From Rhodobacterales bacterium (GTDB lineage Bacteria; Pseudomonadota; Alphaproteobacteria; Rhodobacterales; Rhodobacteraceae), in contig JAPLPE010000024.1 of assembly GCA_026400355.1 (NCBI GenBank), positions 1 through 64,000 on the forward strand: a stretch of 64,000 nt of DNA, in the 5' to 3' direction. Under the pieces are notes generated by a model that did no database searches, had not been told where the DNA came from, and saw nothing but the letters and a program-made list of their open reading frames with translations. This document shows, piece by piece, positions 52,957 to 60,930 of the stretch. Positions within the stretch are counted from its first letter, which is position 1. Every line of letters starts with the position of its first letter. The position numbers were made by a program, and so were the translations under genes.

Positions 52957-53228
52957 TGGCGGTGAAGACCCGGCTTCAGGTCGTTAACGTCAAGGGTCTG
53001 CATGCCCGCGCATCGGCCAAGCTTGTCGAGGTTGTTGAACGGTTTGATGCACGGGCGACCGTGTCCAAGGACGGACTCGAAGCCTCGGGCGACAGCATCA
53101 TGGGGCTTTTGATGTTGGCCGCGTCCAAGGGAACCATTATCCAGGTCGAGACGACCGGGCGTCAGGCCGAGGAGCTGAGCCAGGCAATTGCTGCTCTGGT
53201 CGCTGACAAGTTCGGCGAGGGCGACTGA
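52956..53228 (+). CDS. ptsH: Phosphocarrier protein HPr
   Basis: A 90-residue HPr. The phospho-His is His16 in KGLHARASAK, and the regulatory serine is Ser47 in GDSIMGLLMLAA, the target of HprK. It passes phosphate from EI (not in this window) to EIIA. The ATG at 52956 overlaps the EIIA stop (TGATG); a GTG one codon earlier is also in frame. It ends the chvI-to-ptsH gene run. Confidence 0.94.
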   Translation: MAVKTRLQVVNVKGLHARASAKLVEVVERFDARATVSKDGLEASGDSIMGLLMLAASKGTIIQVETTGRQAEELSQAIAALVADKFGEGD

Positions 53229-53272
53229 GGCAGCGGGCTGCGAGGCTCGGCGCAGGTGGGGGCGAGGCTGCT

Positions 53273-54157
53273 TTGACCGAGACGACGACACGCGATCTGC
53301 CCGGCAGGGCTGCGCCGGTGCGCCCCGGGGATGCGCCCAGGGTCTATGACCGCCGCAGTCTGACCTACTCCAACACGTTCGACAGCCCGGTGAAACGAGG
53401 GGTGATCAAGTCGGTTGAATGGATGACCGGCAAGGTCACCATCATGCGCCGCATCCGCGAATTCGAACGGCGCGGCCCGCCGGCAGGGCAGGCCTTCTGG
53501 CGGGCCTGTCTGGATGTGATGCAGGTGGACCTGACGACCCCGGCAGAACAGATCGCCCGCATACCCGCGACGGGGCCGGTGGTGCTGGTAGCGAACCATC
53601 CACACGGGCTCGTGGACGGGATGATCCTTGCGGACCTGATCGGGCGGGTGCGGAACGATTACCGAATCCTGACGCGGTCGATCCTGACAGGGATAGACGA
53701 AAGCGCGTCGAGCTACATGATCCCGGTGCCCTTTCCGCATGAGGCCGACGCCCAGCGCAAGATGCTGGCCATGCGGACCCGCGCGATGGAGCATCTCAAG
53801 GCCGGGGGGCTGGTCGCACTTTTCCCGTCAGGAGTTGTCGCCTCGGCAGCGACTATGTTCGGCCCGGCAGCCGAGGCGGAGTGGAACGTCTTCACCGCCA
53901 AAATGATCCGGACATCGGGCGCGTCGGTGGTGCCGGTCCGGTTCTTTGGCGCCAACTCACGCTGGTATCAGATGGCAAACCGGATTTCACCGACGCTCCG
54001 GCAGGGGCTCTTGCTGCACGAGATCGTGCATTCGCTGGACAAGCCGCAGGGGCCGGTGGTGGGCAAGGCGCTGACCCCTGCTGACATGGCTCCCCATGTG
54101 GCTGAGCCGCGAGCTTTCATGGCATGGCTCCGGGCGTATACGCTGACATTGACCTAG
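53273..54157 (+). CDS. Lysophospholipid acyltransferase family protein
   Basis: A 294-residue member of the PlsC superfamily. The HX4D block is VANHPHGLVDGM, and the third block is LFPSGVVAS in place of FPEGT. There is no clear transmembrane helix. It differs from the PlsC at 20129-20860, so it may use another acceptor such as lyso-ornithine lipid, which is inference. The start is TTG at 53273 with GAGG five bases before it. It is 44 bp downstream of ptsH in the same direction. Confidence 0.83.
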   Translation: MTETTTRDLPGRAAPVRPGDAPRVYDRRSLTYSNTFDSPVKRGVIKSVEWMTGKVTIMRRIREFERRGPPAGQAFWRACLDVMQVDLTTPAEQIARIPATGPVVLVANHPHGLVDGMILADLIGRVRNDYRILTRSILTGIDESASSYMIPVPFPHEADAQRKMLAMRTRAMEHLKAGGLVALFPSGVVASAATMFGPAAEAEWNVFTAKMIRTSGASVVPVRFFGANSRWYQMANRISPTLRQGLLLHEIVHSLDKPQGPVVGKALTPADMAPHVAEPRAFMAWLRAYTLTLT

Positions 54158-54224
54158 GAGGGGGCGCTGTCCCCCGCGCTGAATCGCCCCCCGAGGTATT
54201 TGGCCGACAAAGAAACCAGCAGAT

Positions 54225-55100
54225 TCAGCGCGTGGGAACTGGGGTTTCGCCACGATAGTCATAGAAGCCGCGCTGCGTCTTGCGGCCCAGCCAGCCGGCT
54301 TCGACATATTTGGTCAGCAGCGGGCAGGGGCGATACTTGGTGTCGGCCAGACCGTCGTGCAGGACGTTCATGATGGCAAGGCAGGTGTCCAGCCCGATGA
54401 AATCGGCCAGTTCGAGCGGGCCCATCGGATGGTTGGCACCGAGCTTGAGGGACGTGTCGATCGAATGGACCGAGCCCACGCCTTCGTAGAGCGTATAGAT
54501 CGCTTCGTTGATCATTGGCATCAGGATGCGGTTGACGATGAAGGCAGGGAAATCTTCAGACGATGACGCGGTCTTGCCCAGGCGGTTCACGACGGCAAGG
54601 CAAGTGTCGAAGGTTTCCTTGTCGGTCGCGATGCCGCGGATGAGTTCCACCAACTGCATCACCGGGACTGGGTTCATGAAGTGGAAGCCCATGAACTTTT
54701 CCGGCCGGTCGGTGCGGGCAGCAAGACGGGTGATCGAAATCGAGGAGGTGTTCGACGTCAGGATCGTATGGGGGGCAAGGTGTGGGATGAGTTCCTCGAA
54801 GATCGCCTGCTTGACGGCCTCTTTCTCGGTCGCGGCCTCGATAATGAGGTCGGTGGTGCCCAGATCGGTGAGTTTCGGGGTCGAGGAAATGCGCGCCAGC
54901 GCATCCGCCTTGGCCTCGCCCGTGATGGTGCCGCGGTTGACCTGACGGTCAAGGTTCTTATCGATGACGGCGCGGGCGCGGGCGAGTGCGTCATGGTTTA
55001 TGTCGGTCATCAGCACCTCGTAGCCTGCGAGCGCAAAGACATGGGCGATCCCGTTGCCCATCTGTCCTGCCCCGACAACGCCGACCTTTTCCACGCCCAT
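54225..55100 (-). CDS. 3-hydroxybutyryl-CoA dehydrogenase
   Basis: A 291-residue enzyme that oxidises 3-hydroxyacyl-CoA (or reduces acetoacetyl-CoA) in butyrate/PHB-related metabolism. The NAD motif VGVVGAGQMGNGIA is at the N-terminus. Family blocks are ILTSNTSSISIT, FMGFHFMNPVPVM (catalytic His), and LVNRILMPM-like FIVNRILMPMINEA. The ending is GWLGRKTQRGFYDY. The ATG at 55098-55100 has AAAGG nine bases before it and gives the usual 291 residues; the ATG at 55109 sits on top of that site. Confidence 0.95.
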   Translation of the reverse strand: MGVEKVGVVGAGQMGNGIAHVFALAGYEVLMTDINHDALARARAVIDKNLDRQVNRGTITGEAKADALARISSTPKLTDLGTTDLIIEAATEKEAVKQAIFEELIPHLAPHTILTSNTSSISITRLAARTDRPEKFMGFHFMNPVPVMQLVELIRGIATDKETFDTCLAVVNRLGKTASSSEDFPAFIVNRILMPMINEAIYTLYEGVGSVHSIDTSLKLGANHPMGPLELADFIGLDTCLAIMNVLHDGLADTKYRPCPLLTKYVEAGWLGRKTQRGFYDYRGETPVPTR

Positions 55101-55259
55101 GTGTTCCATCCTTTATGTGCTGCCGTGCAGCATAGGCAAACCGGGCGGGTGTCTCAAGGCGGCACATTTCGCAAAGTCTTCTTCAAGTTGGAAGCTTAGC
55201 GGTTTGGTAGGGGTTTCGGACGAATCTGGTCTTCGGGTGAGATCAGAGTGGTGGGAACC

Positions 55260-56099
55260 ATGAAACATGACACGCTTGGCGAAGCTGGGCTAAGCTATGC
55301 ACCGTGCCGCTACGGGAACTCACGGCTGTTCTTTCGCGGGCCGCGAAAGGTACTTGATGGGTCCTATGTGGCCTTTGTCGGCGGGACCGAGACCTATGGC
55401 AAGTTCATTGCCGATCCGTTTCCGACCCTTGTCGAGGCGGAACTGGGCCGTCCTTGCGTCAACTTTGGCTGCATGAATGCCTCGGTTGATGCTTTCATCA
55501 ATGAACCGGCGGTGATGGCGGCCTGCCACGATGCGGCGATGACGGTGGTGCAGGTGATGGGGGCGCACAATATCTCGAACCGATTCTATACCGTGCATCC
55601 CCGACGGAATGACAGGTTTCTGCGGGCGTCCACGGTCCTGGGCGCCGTGTTCCCTGAGATTGATTTCTCGGATTTCTGCTTTACCCGGCACATGCTGAGC
55701 CGACTGCATTCCATTTCGCCCGACCGTTTCTCCATCGTACGGGAGGAGTTGCAGACCGCCTGGCTGGCGCGGATGCGCACCTTTCTGAGAGCGATCGGGC
55801 CGCGCGCGATGCTGTTGTGGTTCGCGGATCATTTGCCGTCGGATGCGCCTTGGGAAGACCGGCCGGACCCTTTCCGTGCCGAACCGCTGTTTGTCACGCG
55901 CCGGATGATCGACAGCCTGCGGCCGCTGGTGCGGGGTGTCGTGATGGCGCAGCCATCGCCGCGTGCGCTGGCGCGGCGGGGGGTGGGGCTGGTGCACGGC
56001 CCACTTGACGCAGGGGCCGCGGCCGAAATGCTTGGCGTGGCCGCGCATCAGGAGGCAGCCGCGGCGCTGACTGGCGCGCTGCGGGCAGCGCTGGTGTGA
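55260..56099 (+). CDS. DUF6473 family protein
   Basis: A 279-residue protein matching the Rhodobacterales DUF6473 pattern: [18 protein letters not shown], then [15 protein letters not shown] and [14 protein letters not shown]. The GGTETYG and [10 protein letters not shown] blocks resemble an SGNH/GDSL-hydrolase-like nucleophile and oxyanion layout, but no catalysis is proven. It lies divergently between the 3-hydroxybutyryl-CoA dehydrogenase and etfBA genes, a recurrent setting in this group as far as I recall. The ATG at 55260 is preferred over GTG at 55248. Confidence 0.8.
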   Translation: MKHDTLGEAGLSYAPCRYGNSRLFFRGPRKVLDGSYVAFVGGTETYGKFIADPFPTLVEAELGRPCVNFGCMNASVDAFINEPAVMAACHDAAMTVVQVMGAHNISNRFYTVHPRRNDRFLRASTVLGAVFPEIDFSDFCFTRHMLSRLHSISPDRFSIVREELQTAWLARMRTFLRAIGPRAMLLWFADHLPSDAPWEDRPDPFRAEPLFVTRRMIDSLRPLVRGVVMAQPSPRALARRGVGLVHGPLDAGAAAEMLGVAAHQEAAAALTGALRAALV

Positions 56100-56106
56100 C
56101 AAAGCA

Positions 56107-56134
56107 AAAGGCCCTCCGTTTAGGGCGGGCCTTT
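56107..56134. terminator. Bidirectional terminator between DUF6473 and etfA
   Basis: AAAGGCCC (56107-56114) pairs with GGGCCTTT (56127-56134). The A-run on one side and the T-run on the other serve both convergent genes. Confidence 0.8.
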
Positions 56135-56154
56135 ACGCCAGACCGGGGTCCGGA

Positions 56155-57081
56155 TCAAAGCTTGCTGGTCAGTTCCGGCACGACGGCAAAGAGATCGCCC
56201 ACAAGGCCGAAATCGGCGACCTGGAAGATCGGGGCTTCTTCGTCCTTGTTGATCGCAACGATGATCTTGGAGTCCTTCATCCCGGCAAGGTGCTGGATCG
56301 CACCCGAGATGCCGACTGCGACATAAAGATCGGGAGCTACGACCTTGCCAGTCTGGCCGACCTGCCAGTCGTTCGGGGCATAGCCCGAGTCTACCGCCGC
56401 GCGCGAGGCACCGACCGCCGCGCCAAGCTTGTCGGCCAGCCCTTCGATGATCGCAAAATCCTCCTTGGAGCCAACGCCACGCCCGCCCGAAACGACGATC
56501 CCGGCCGAGGTCAGTTCGGGCCGGTCAGAGGCCGCGACCTTGTCCTCGACCCATTCCGACAGGCCGGGGTTGGGGGTGGAAGCAATGCTTTCCACCGGTG
56601 CAGCGTTATCGGCGGCAGCGGCATCGAAACCGGCGGTGCGGATGGTCAGCACCTTGATCTTGTCCAAGGATTTGACCGTCTGGATTGCATTGCCTGCATA
56701 GATCGGGCGTTCGAACGAGTCGGCGTCGATCACGGCGGTCACATCTGACACGATCATCACATCCAGAAGCGCCGCAACGCGGGGCAGGATGTTCTTGGCG
56801 TCCGAAGTGGCGGCGGCGGTGATATGGGAATAGCCGCCCGCAAGCGAGACGACGAGACCGGCGACAGACTCGGCCATGGCATGGCAATAGGAATGGTCAC
56901 CGGCGAAAAGGACCTTGGTCACACCCGCCAGCGTGGCAGCGGTGGCAGCGGCGCCTTCGCCGCCCGTGCCCGCAACAAGCACCGTCACCGGGCCGAGCGG
57001 GGCCACAGCGGTCAGTGCCTTGGCCACGGAATCAGTGGCGAGATGACCGCCGACCACGTCTGCGAGAAGAAGAACAGCCAT
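56155..57081 (-). CDS. etfA: Electron transfer flavoprotein subunit alpha
   Basis: A 308-residue ETF alpha. The N-domain begins [14 protein letters not shown]. The C-terminal FAD domain shows [59 protein letters not shown] (shown in parts as QVGQTGK and [12 protein letters not shown]) and [10 protein letters not shown]. It carries electrons from acyl-CoA and related dehydrogenases to ETF-quinone oxidoreductase. The start overlaps the etfB stop (TGATG). Confidence 0.97.
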   Translation of the reverse strand: MAVLLLADVVGGHLATDSVAKALTAVAPLGPVTVLVAGTGGEGAAATAATLAGVTKVLFAGDHSYCHAMAESVAGLVVSLAGGYSHITAAATSDAKNILPRVAALLDVMIVSDVTAVIDADSFERPIYAGNAIQTVKSLDKIKVLTIRTAGFDAAAADNAAPVESIASTPNPGLSEWVEDKVAASDRPELTSAGIVVSGGRGVGSKEDFAIIEGLADKLGAAVGASRAAVDSGYAPNDWQVGQTGKVVAPDLYVAVGISGAIQHLAGMKDSKIIVAINKDEEAPIFQVADFGLVGDLFAVVPELTSKL

Positions 57082-57839
57082 CAGATCGCCCCCACTTCCT
57101 TGAGTTTCACCACCAGTTCATCGACTGTCTTGACCTTGATCCCGGCCTTGCGGGTGGCGGGCTCGGTCGTCTTGACCACGCTCAGGCGCGGAGTCACGTC
57201 CACGCCGTAATCGCCCGGGGTCTTTTCATCGATCTGCTTTTTCTTGGCCTTCATGATGTTGGGCAGCGACGCATAGCGCGGCTCGTTCATGCGCAGGTCC
57301 ACGGTCACGATGGCGGGCATCTTGACCTTGATCGACTGCAGGCCGCCGTCCACTTCGCGCGTCACTGTGGCATGGTCGCCGTCCACGGCGAGTTCCGAGG
57401 CAAAAGTCGCCTGCGACCAGCCCAGCAGCGCCGCCAGCATCTGGCCGGTGGCGTTCATGTCATTATCGATGGCCTGCTTGCCACACAGGACAAGACCCGG
57501 CTGTTCTGCATCCACGATACCCTTGAGGATCTTGGCCACGGCCAGCGGTTCGACATCCTGATGCACGTCTTCGGACGCAATGACGAGGATGGCGCGGTCG
57601 GCCCCCATGGCGAGAGCGGTGCGGAGGGTTTCCTGCGCCTGACGGACACCGATCGACACGGCGATGACCTCGGTGGCCTTTCCGGCCTCTTTCAGGCGGA
57701 TCGCCTCTTCGACAGCGATTTCGTCGAAGGGGTTCATCGACATCTTCGCGTTGGCAAGATCGACACCCGAGCCATCCGCCTTCACGCGGACTTTCACGTT
57801 ATAGTCGATTACGCGCTTGACCGGCACCAGAACCTTCAT
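57081..57839 (-). CDS. etfB: Electron transfer flavoprotein subunit beta
   Basis: A 252-residue ETF beta, starting [18 protein letters not shown] and carrying the AMP-site region [17 protein letters not shown] and [17 protein letters not shown], with the ETF beta signature near [22 protein letters not shown] (shown in part as [14 protein letters not shown]). The ATG at 57837-57839 is the normal start; an in-frame codon at 57854 adds five residues. First gene of etfBA. Confidence 0.97.
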   Translation of the reverse strand: MKVLVPVKRVIDYNVKVRVKADGSGVDLANAKMSMNPFDEIAVEEAIRLKEAGKATEVIAVSIGVRQAQETLRTALAMGADRAILVIASEDVHQDVEPLAVAKILKGIVDAEQPGLVLCGKQAIDNDMNATGQMLAALLGWSQATFASELAVDGDHATVTREVDGGLQSIKVKMPAIVTVDLRMNEPRYASLPNIMKAKKKQIDEKTPGDYGVDVTPRLSVVKTTEPATRKAGIKVKTVDELVVKLKEVGAI

Positions 57840-57967
57840 CGGCACATCTCCCACGGAATGGATATCGGGTGCGTGTTACCGTGCCGGGGCGGCCTGTGAC
57901 AGTGCAAAATCGACGCGGCAGCGTCCACAGACGCCACGTTTTGTCGCATTAGCGTCAGAAGGGGGCG

Positions 57968-58066
57968 TTACTTCTTTCTTGTGCCCTTGGGGGCAGAGGC
58001 CTTGGAGGTGCCCTGTATCGTGACGGTCGGGCTGGGGTTGGGCGTCTTGGTCGTGTCCTTGGCCAT
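57968..58066 (-). CDS. Very small basic protein of 32 residues
   Basis: A 33-codon frame reading MAKDTTKTPNPSP and ending SAPKGTRKK, Lys/Thr/Pro-rich and without hydrophobic segments, so it is probably unstructured. An excellent ribosome site (AGGAAAGGG) lies 6 bases before the ATG, which is the main reason to accept it. It sits alone between etfB and the quinone oxidoreductase on the same strand. Function unknown. Confidence 0.5.
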   Translation of the reverse strand: MAKDTTKTPNPSPTVTIQGTSKASAPKGTRKK

Positions 58067-58132
58067 GGTGGACCCTTTCCTGTCCGGGTTTGTCAGGCCA
58101 AGTTTAGCATGGCTCGAGAACGGCGCAAAAGG

Positions 58133-59131
58133 TTACGACATGCGCAGCACGATCTTGCCGATATGGGCGCTCGATTCCATCCGGGCATGGGCAAGGGCTG
58201 CGTCCTCCAAAGCGAATTCCTGATCCATCACCGGTGCCACAATCCCAGCGGTCAAAAGCGGCCAGACGTGCGCGCGCACCTCCTCCGCGATGCGGGCCTT
58301 CGCCAGATCGGACTGCGGGCGGAGTGTCGACCCGGTAAAGGTCAGGCGGCGCATCATAAGAGTGGACAGGTTCAGTTCCACCTTCGGCCCCTGCAGGAAC
58401 GCGATCTGCACAAGGCGGCCGTCATCAGCCAGCGCGGACAGGTTGCGGGCAATATAGGGGCCGCCTACCATGTCGAGGATCAGGTCAGCCCCGCCAGCTG
58501 CCTTCACCACGGTTACGAAATCTTCGGTCCGGTAGTTGATCGCATTCTCGGCACCTAGCGCAAGACAGGCGGCGCATTTGACGTCATCCCCGGCGGTGGT
58601 GAACACACGGGCGCCAAAGGCCCGGGCCAGCTGGATAGCCGTCGTGCCAATGCCGGACGATCCACCGTGGACAAGGAAACGCTCACCCCCCTGCAGCCTC
58701 CCCCGCATGAAGACGTTGGACCAGACGGTGAAATACGTCTCGGGCAGGCAGGCCGCCTGATTCAGGTCCATCCCTGCCGGAACCGGGAGGCAATGGGCGG
58801 CGGGCGTCACCGCATATTCAGCATAGCCGCCGCCGGGCAGCAAGGCGCAGACGGAATCACCCACGGCCAGGCCCGTCACACCTGGCCCGATTGCAGCGAC
58901 AGTCCCGGCGCCTTCCAGTCCAGGCAGATCGCTCGCCGTAGGGGGCGGCGCATAGGCTCCGGCGCGCTGCAGGGCGTCCGGGCGGTTCACCCCGGCATAG
59001 GCCAGCCGCAAAAGCACCTCCCCGTGGCCCGGCACGGGCACGGGCCGGGTCGCGGGCAACAGCACCTCGGGCCCGCCGGGGTGGGAGATTTCGACGACCC
59101 GCATCATCGCGGGAAGCTGAGCGTCACTCAT
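58133..59131 (-). CDS. NAD(P)H-quinone oxidoreductase (zinc-free MDR, PIG3-like)
   Basis: A 332-residue medium-chain reductase. It has GVNRPDALQRAGAYAPPP (the NRPD block typical of PIG3/QorA-type), GLEGAGTVAAIGPGV, and the NADPH motif HGGSSGIGTTAIQLARAFGA. No structural-zinc cysteine cluster is present. It reduces quinones or enones with NADPH. It ends HIGKIVLRM. Ten bases separate its start from the COQ9 stop, so the two are likely co-transcribed. Confidence 0.9.
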   Translation of the reverse strand: MSDAQLPAMMRVVEISHPGGPEVLLPATRPVPVPGHGEVLLRLAYAGVNRPDALQRAGAYAPPPTASDLPGLEGAGTVAAIGPGVTGLAVGDSVCALLPGGGYAEYAVTPAAHCLPVPAGMDLNQAACLPETYFTVWSNVFMRGRLQGGERFLVHGGSSGIGTTAIQLARAFGARVFTTAGDDVKCAACLALGAENAINYRTEDFVTVVKAAGGADLILDMVGGPYIARNLSALADDGRLVQIAFLQGPKVELNLSTLMMRRLTFTGSTLRPQSDLAKARIAEEVRAHVWPLLTAGIVAPVMDQEFALEDAALAHARMESSAHIGKIVLRMS

Positions 59132-59141
59132 GGGGCAGGCA

Positions 59142-59834
59142 CTACTTGTACAGGTTCCATGATCCGGGCATCTCCATCCGGGCAGTCCGGGACGGTGCCT
59201 TGACCATGCCGACCAGTTTGTTCAGCGGGGTCGTGAATGGCTTGAGCAGGACAGCGTCGTTGACCTTTCGCTTGAAGGACTCGAACCGCATCACATCCTC
59301 GATCCGCCTATCGATAAAGGCGGCAGTGGCTGTGTCATCTTCTTGACCCAGCCAATAAAGGACCGTCGAGCCCCAGACACCCGACAGGATCGCGCGCTTG
59401 GTGTACCAGTTCAGATCGTCCGACTTGTCCTCTAGCGCTGTCCAGATCGCATCTGCCGTGCCCCAGATCAGCCGTGCCCCCTCAGCGGCATGGTGCGGGA
59501 GAGCAAACAGGGCCGATGCCGCGCGCACCGCCTCTTTGTCATGCACCGCGTCCAGCCGGGCACGCAGGGCAAAGGCCACTCGTTCCCTGTACTTCATCGA
59601 CGTCAGGTCGGCCTTGCGCAAGGCAGCTGTCATCTTGTCATCACCGATCTGGTGATCGGCCACAGCGAGGTCCACGGCCCCGCGGGGGCACAGGGTCCGC
59701 ACGGTTTCCGGTGACATGCCGATCGCCCTGGCCGATTCGTCCAGCGCCTTCTGCGACCAGCCGTCAAACGGCACACGTTGCAGCATTTCTTCAAGCAGCA
59801 GATGCTTTGCCGGGTCAACGTTGCTGTGGGGCAT
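59142..59834 (-). CDS. COQ9 family ubiquinone biosynthesis protein
   Basis: A 230-residue COQ9-like protein with a TetR-like helical fold. It has LLEEMLQRVPFDGWSQKAL, SARAIGMSPETVRTLCPRGAVDLAV (in part GMSPETVRTLCPRG) and the C-terminal block LNWYTKRAILSGVWGSTVLYWL. It binds isoprenoid lipids and assists the hydroxylation steps of ubiquinone synthesis. The ATG at 59832-59834 has GAGGAG upstream; the frame opens 11 codons earlier at 59867. Confidence 0.9.
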   Translation of the reverse strand: MPHSNVDPAKHLLLEEMLQRVPFDGWSQKALDESARAIGMSPETVRTLCPRGAVDLAVADHQIGDDKMTAALRKADLTSMKYRERVAFALRARLDAVHDKEAVRAASALFALPHHAAEGARLIWGTADAIWTALEDKSDDLNWYTKRAILSGVWGSTVLYWLGQEDDTATAAFIDRRIEDVMRFESFKRKVNDAVLLKPFTTPLNKLVGMVKAPSRTARMEMPGSWNLYK

Positions 59835-59942
59835 GGTGGTCTCCTCATCTGTGGCTACTCTAGACATGTTACGCCGCCTTTGCTATGGGGGCCACATCCT
59901 GCGATAACCGCAAATCCAACTTAGAGAGGTGGTGAAAACCAC

Positions 59943-60149
59943 ATGCAGGTCAGTGTTCGCGACAACAACGTCGATCAGGCCCTCCGGGCTCTGAAAAAGA
60001 AACTGCAGCGCGAAGGTGTGTTTCGTGAAATGAAGCTCAAGCAGCATTTCGAGAAGCCGTCTGAAAAGAAAGCGCGCGAGAAGGCCGAGGCCATCCGCCG
60101 TCAGCGCAAGCTCGCCCGCAAGAAACTGCAGCGCGAAGGGATGCTCTAA
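59943..60149 (+). CDS. rpsU: 30S ribosomal protein S21
   Basis: A 68-residue basic protein starting [25 protein letters not shown] and ending [14 protein letters not shown], a standard alphaproteobacterial S21. AGAGAGG lies upstream at usable spacing, and a strong terminator follows. Divergent from COQ9. Confidence 0.97.
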   Translation: MQVSVRDNNVDQALRALKKKLQREGVFREMKLKQHFEKPSEKKAREKAEAIRRQRKLARKKLQREGML

Positions 60150-60181
60150 GCATCTTTTCACGTCTCGACGCGAAAACGATG

Positions 60182-60212
60182 ACCCCCGTGGCGAAGGCCC
60201 GGGGGTTTGTCG
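60182..60212 (+). terminator. Rho-independent terminator after rpsU
   Basis: ACCCCCG (60182-60188) pairs with CGGGGGT (60200-60206), followed by TTGTCGTTT. Confidence 0.75.
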
Positions 60213-60224
60213 TTTCAGTTAAGG

Positions 60225-60650
60225 TCAGATCAGGATGAGGTCGCTGCAGTCGAGCGCGGTATTGTCGCACGGGACCGCGAAGCGCAACCTGGCCTTCGAC
60301 CCGTTGCCATCGGCATCGTAGTAGAGATGCCCAGTCGGGCGATGCCAGATGTGGGCATGTCGCCCTTCAAAGCCCCGGAACAGAGTCCTGCCGCATTCTG
60401 GTTCGACTGATCTGGCCCTGAACCGTCATCCCAGACGGCAACTAATCCGCTCGAGAGCGAATCCCTTGAGATATCCGACGCAAAGAAAGGCGCACTCTCC
60501 GCACCCCAGTCACCCGAAATCCGAACAGCCTTGCCCACAGCCGTGCCATCTGATTTGAACTCCCGTGCCATGACGGCGTTTGCCGACGGCGCGACCACGT
60601 TTGCCTCTGTCGGGTTCTGTTCCGTCGATCCGATGACGAGCCCGCCACCT
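60225..60650 (-). pseudogene. Decayed RTX-type secreted protein remnant
   Basis: On the minus strand one frame (about 60598-60400) carries AREFKSDGTAVGKAVRI and SSGLVAVWDDGSG, the repeat type that precedes the calcium-binding block in large RTX exoproteins. A different frame (about 60400-60225) carries GHLYYDADGNGSKARL and ends DCSDLILI with TGA. That is the usual RTX C-terminal secretion tail (compare KLYYDSDGDGS and GDFILV in the gene at 63184). The glycine-rich nonapeptides between them are missing and the frames are shifted. It is a leftover of a gene like the one at the right edge, separated from it by phoX. Confidence 0.65.
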
Positions 60651-60885
60651 TAAAGGCCTGTCACCGACGGATCTGATTGCCGCCACTGCTGGATTGAACC
60701 TGCGTCGCGAACAGGCGTCACCTGAACCCTGTCTGCACCATAGACCCGCTAACTGAAGTTGCCTTGGCGATCCCCATGGCAGGTCGCAAACGCCATCACG
60801 TACCCGCGACCCGCAAGGGTCGCGGTCTGCGGATCGGTCTGACGGCTATAGGTGCCGGTACACGGAGTCGCAGTTCAGGAAACGA
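60651..60885. other. Intergenic region upstream of the RTX remnant
   Basis: No gene seen. Some of this sequence may be the further-decayed front part of the RTX remnant, but I find no recognisable peptide motif in it. Confidence 0.5.
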
Positions 60886-60911
60886 AAAGGGCGGACAATG
60901 GCCCGCCCTTT
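60886..60911 (-). terminator. Terminator after phoX
   Basis: AAAGGGCGG (60886-60894) pairs with CCGCCCTTT (60903-60911), a perfect 9-bp stem. On the minus strand it ends in TTTTC. It lies 20 bp past the phoX stop. Confidence 0.75.
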
Positions 60912-60930
60912 CGCAATACTCTCTTGTCCC

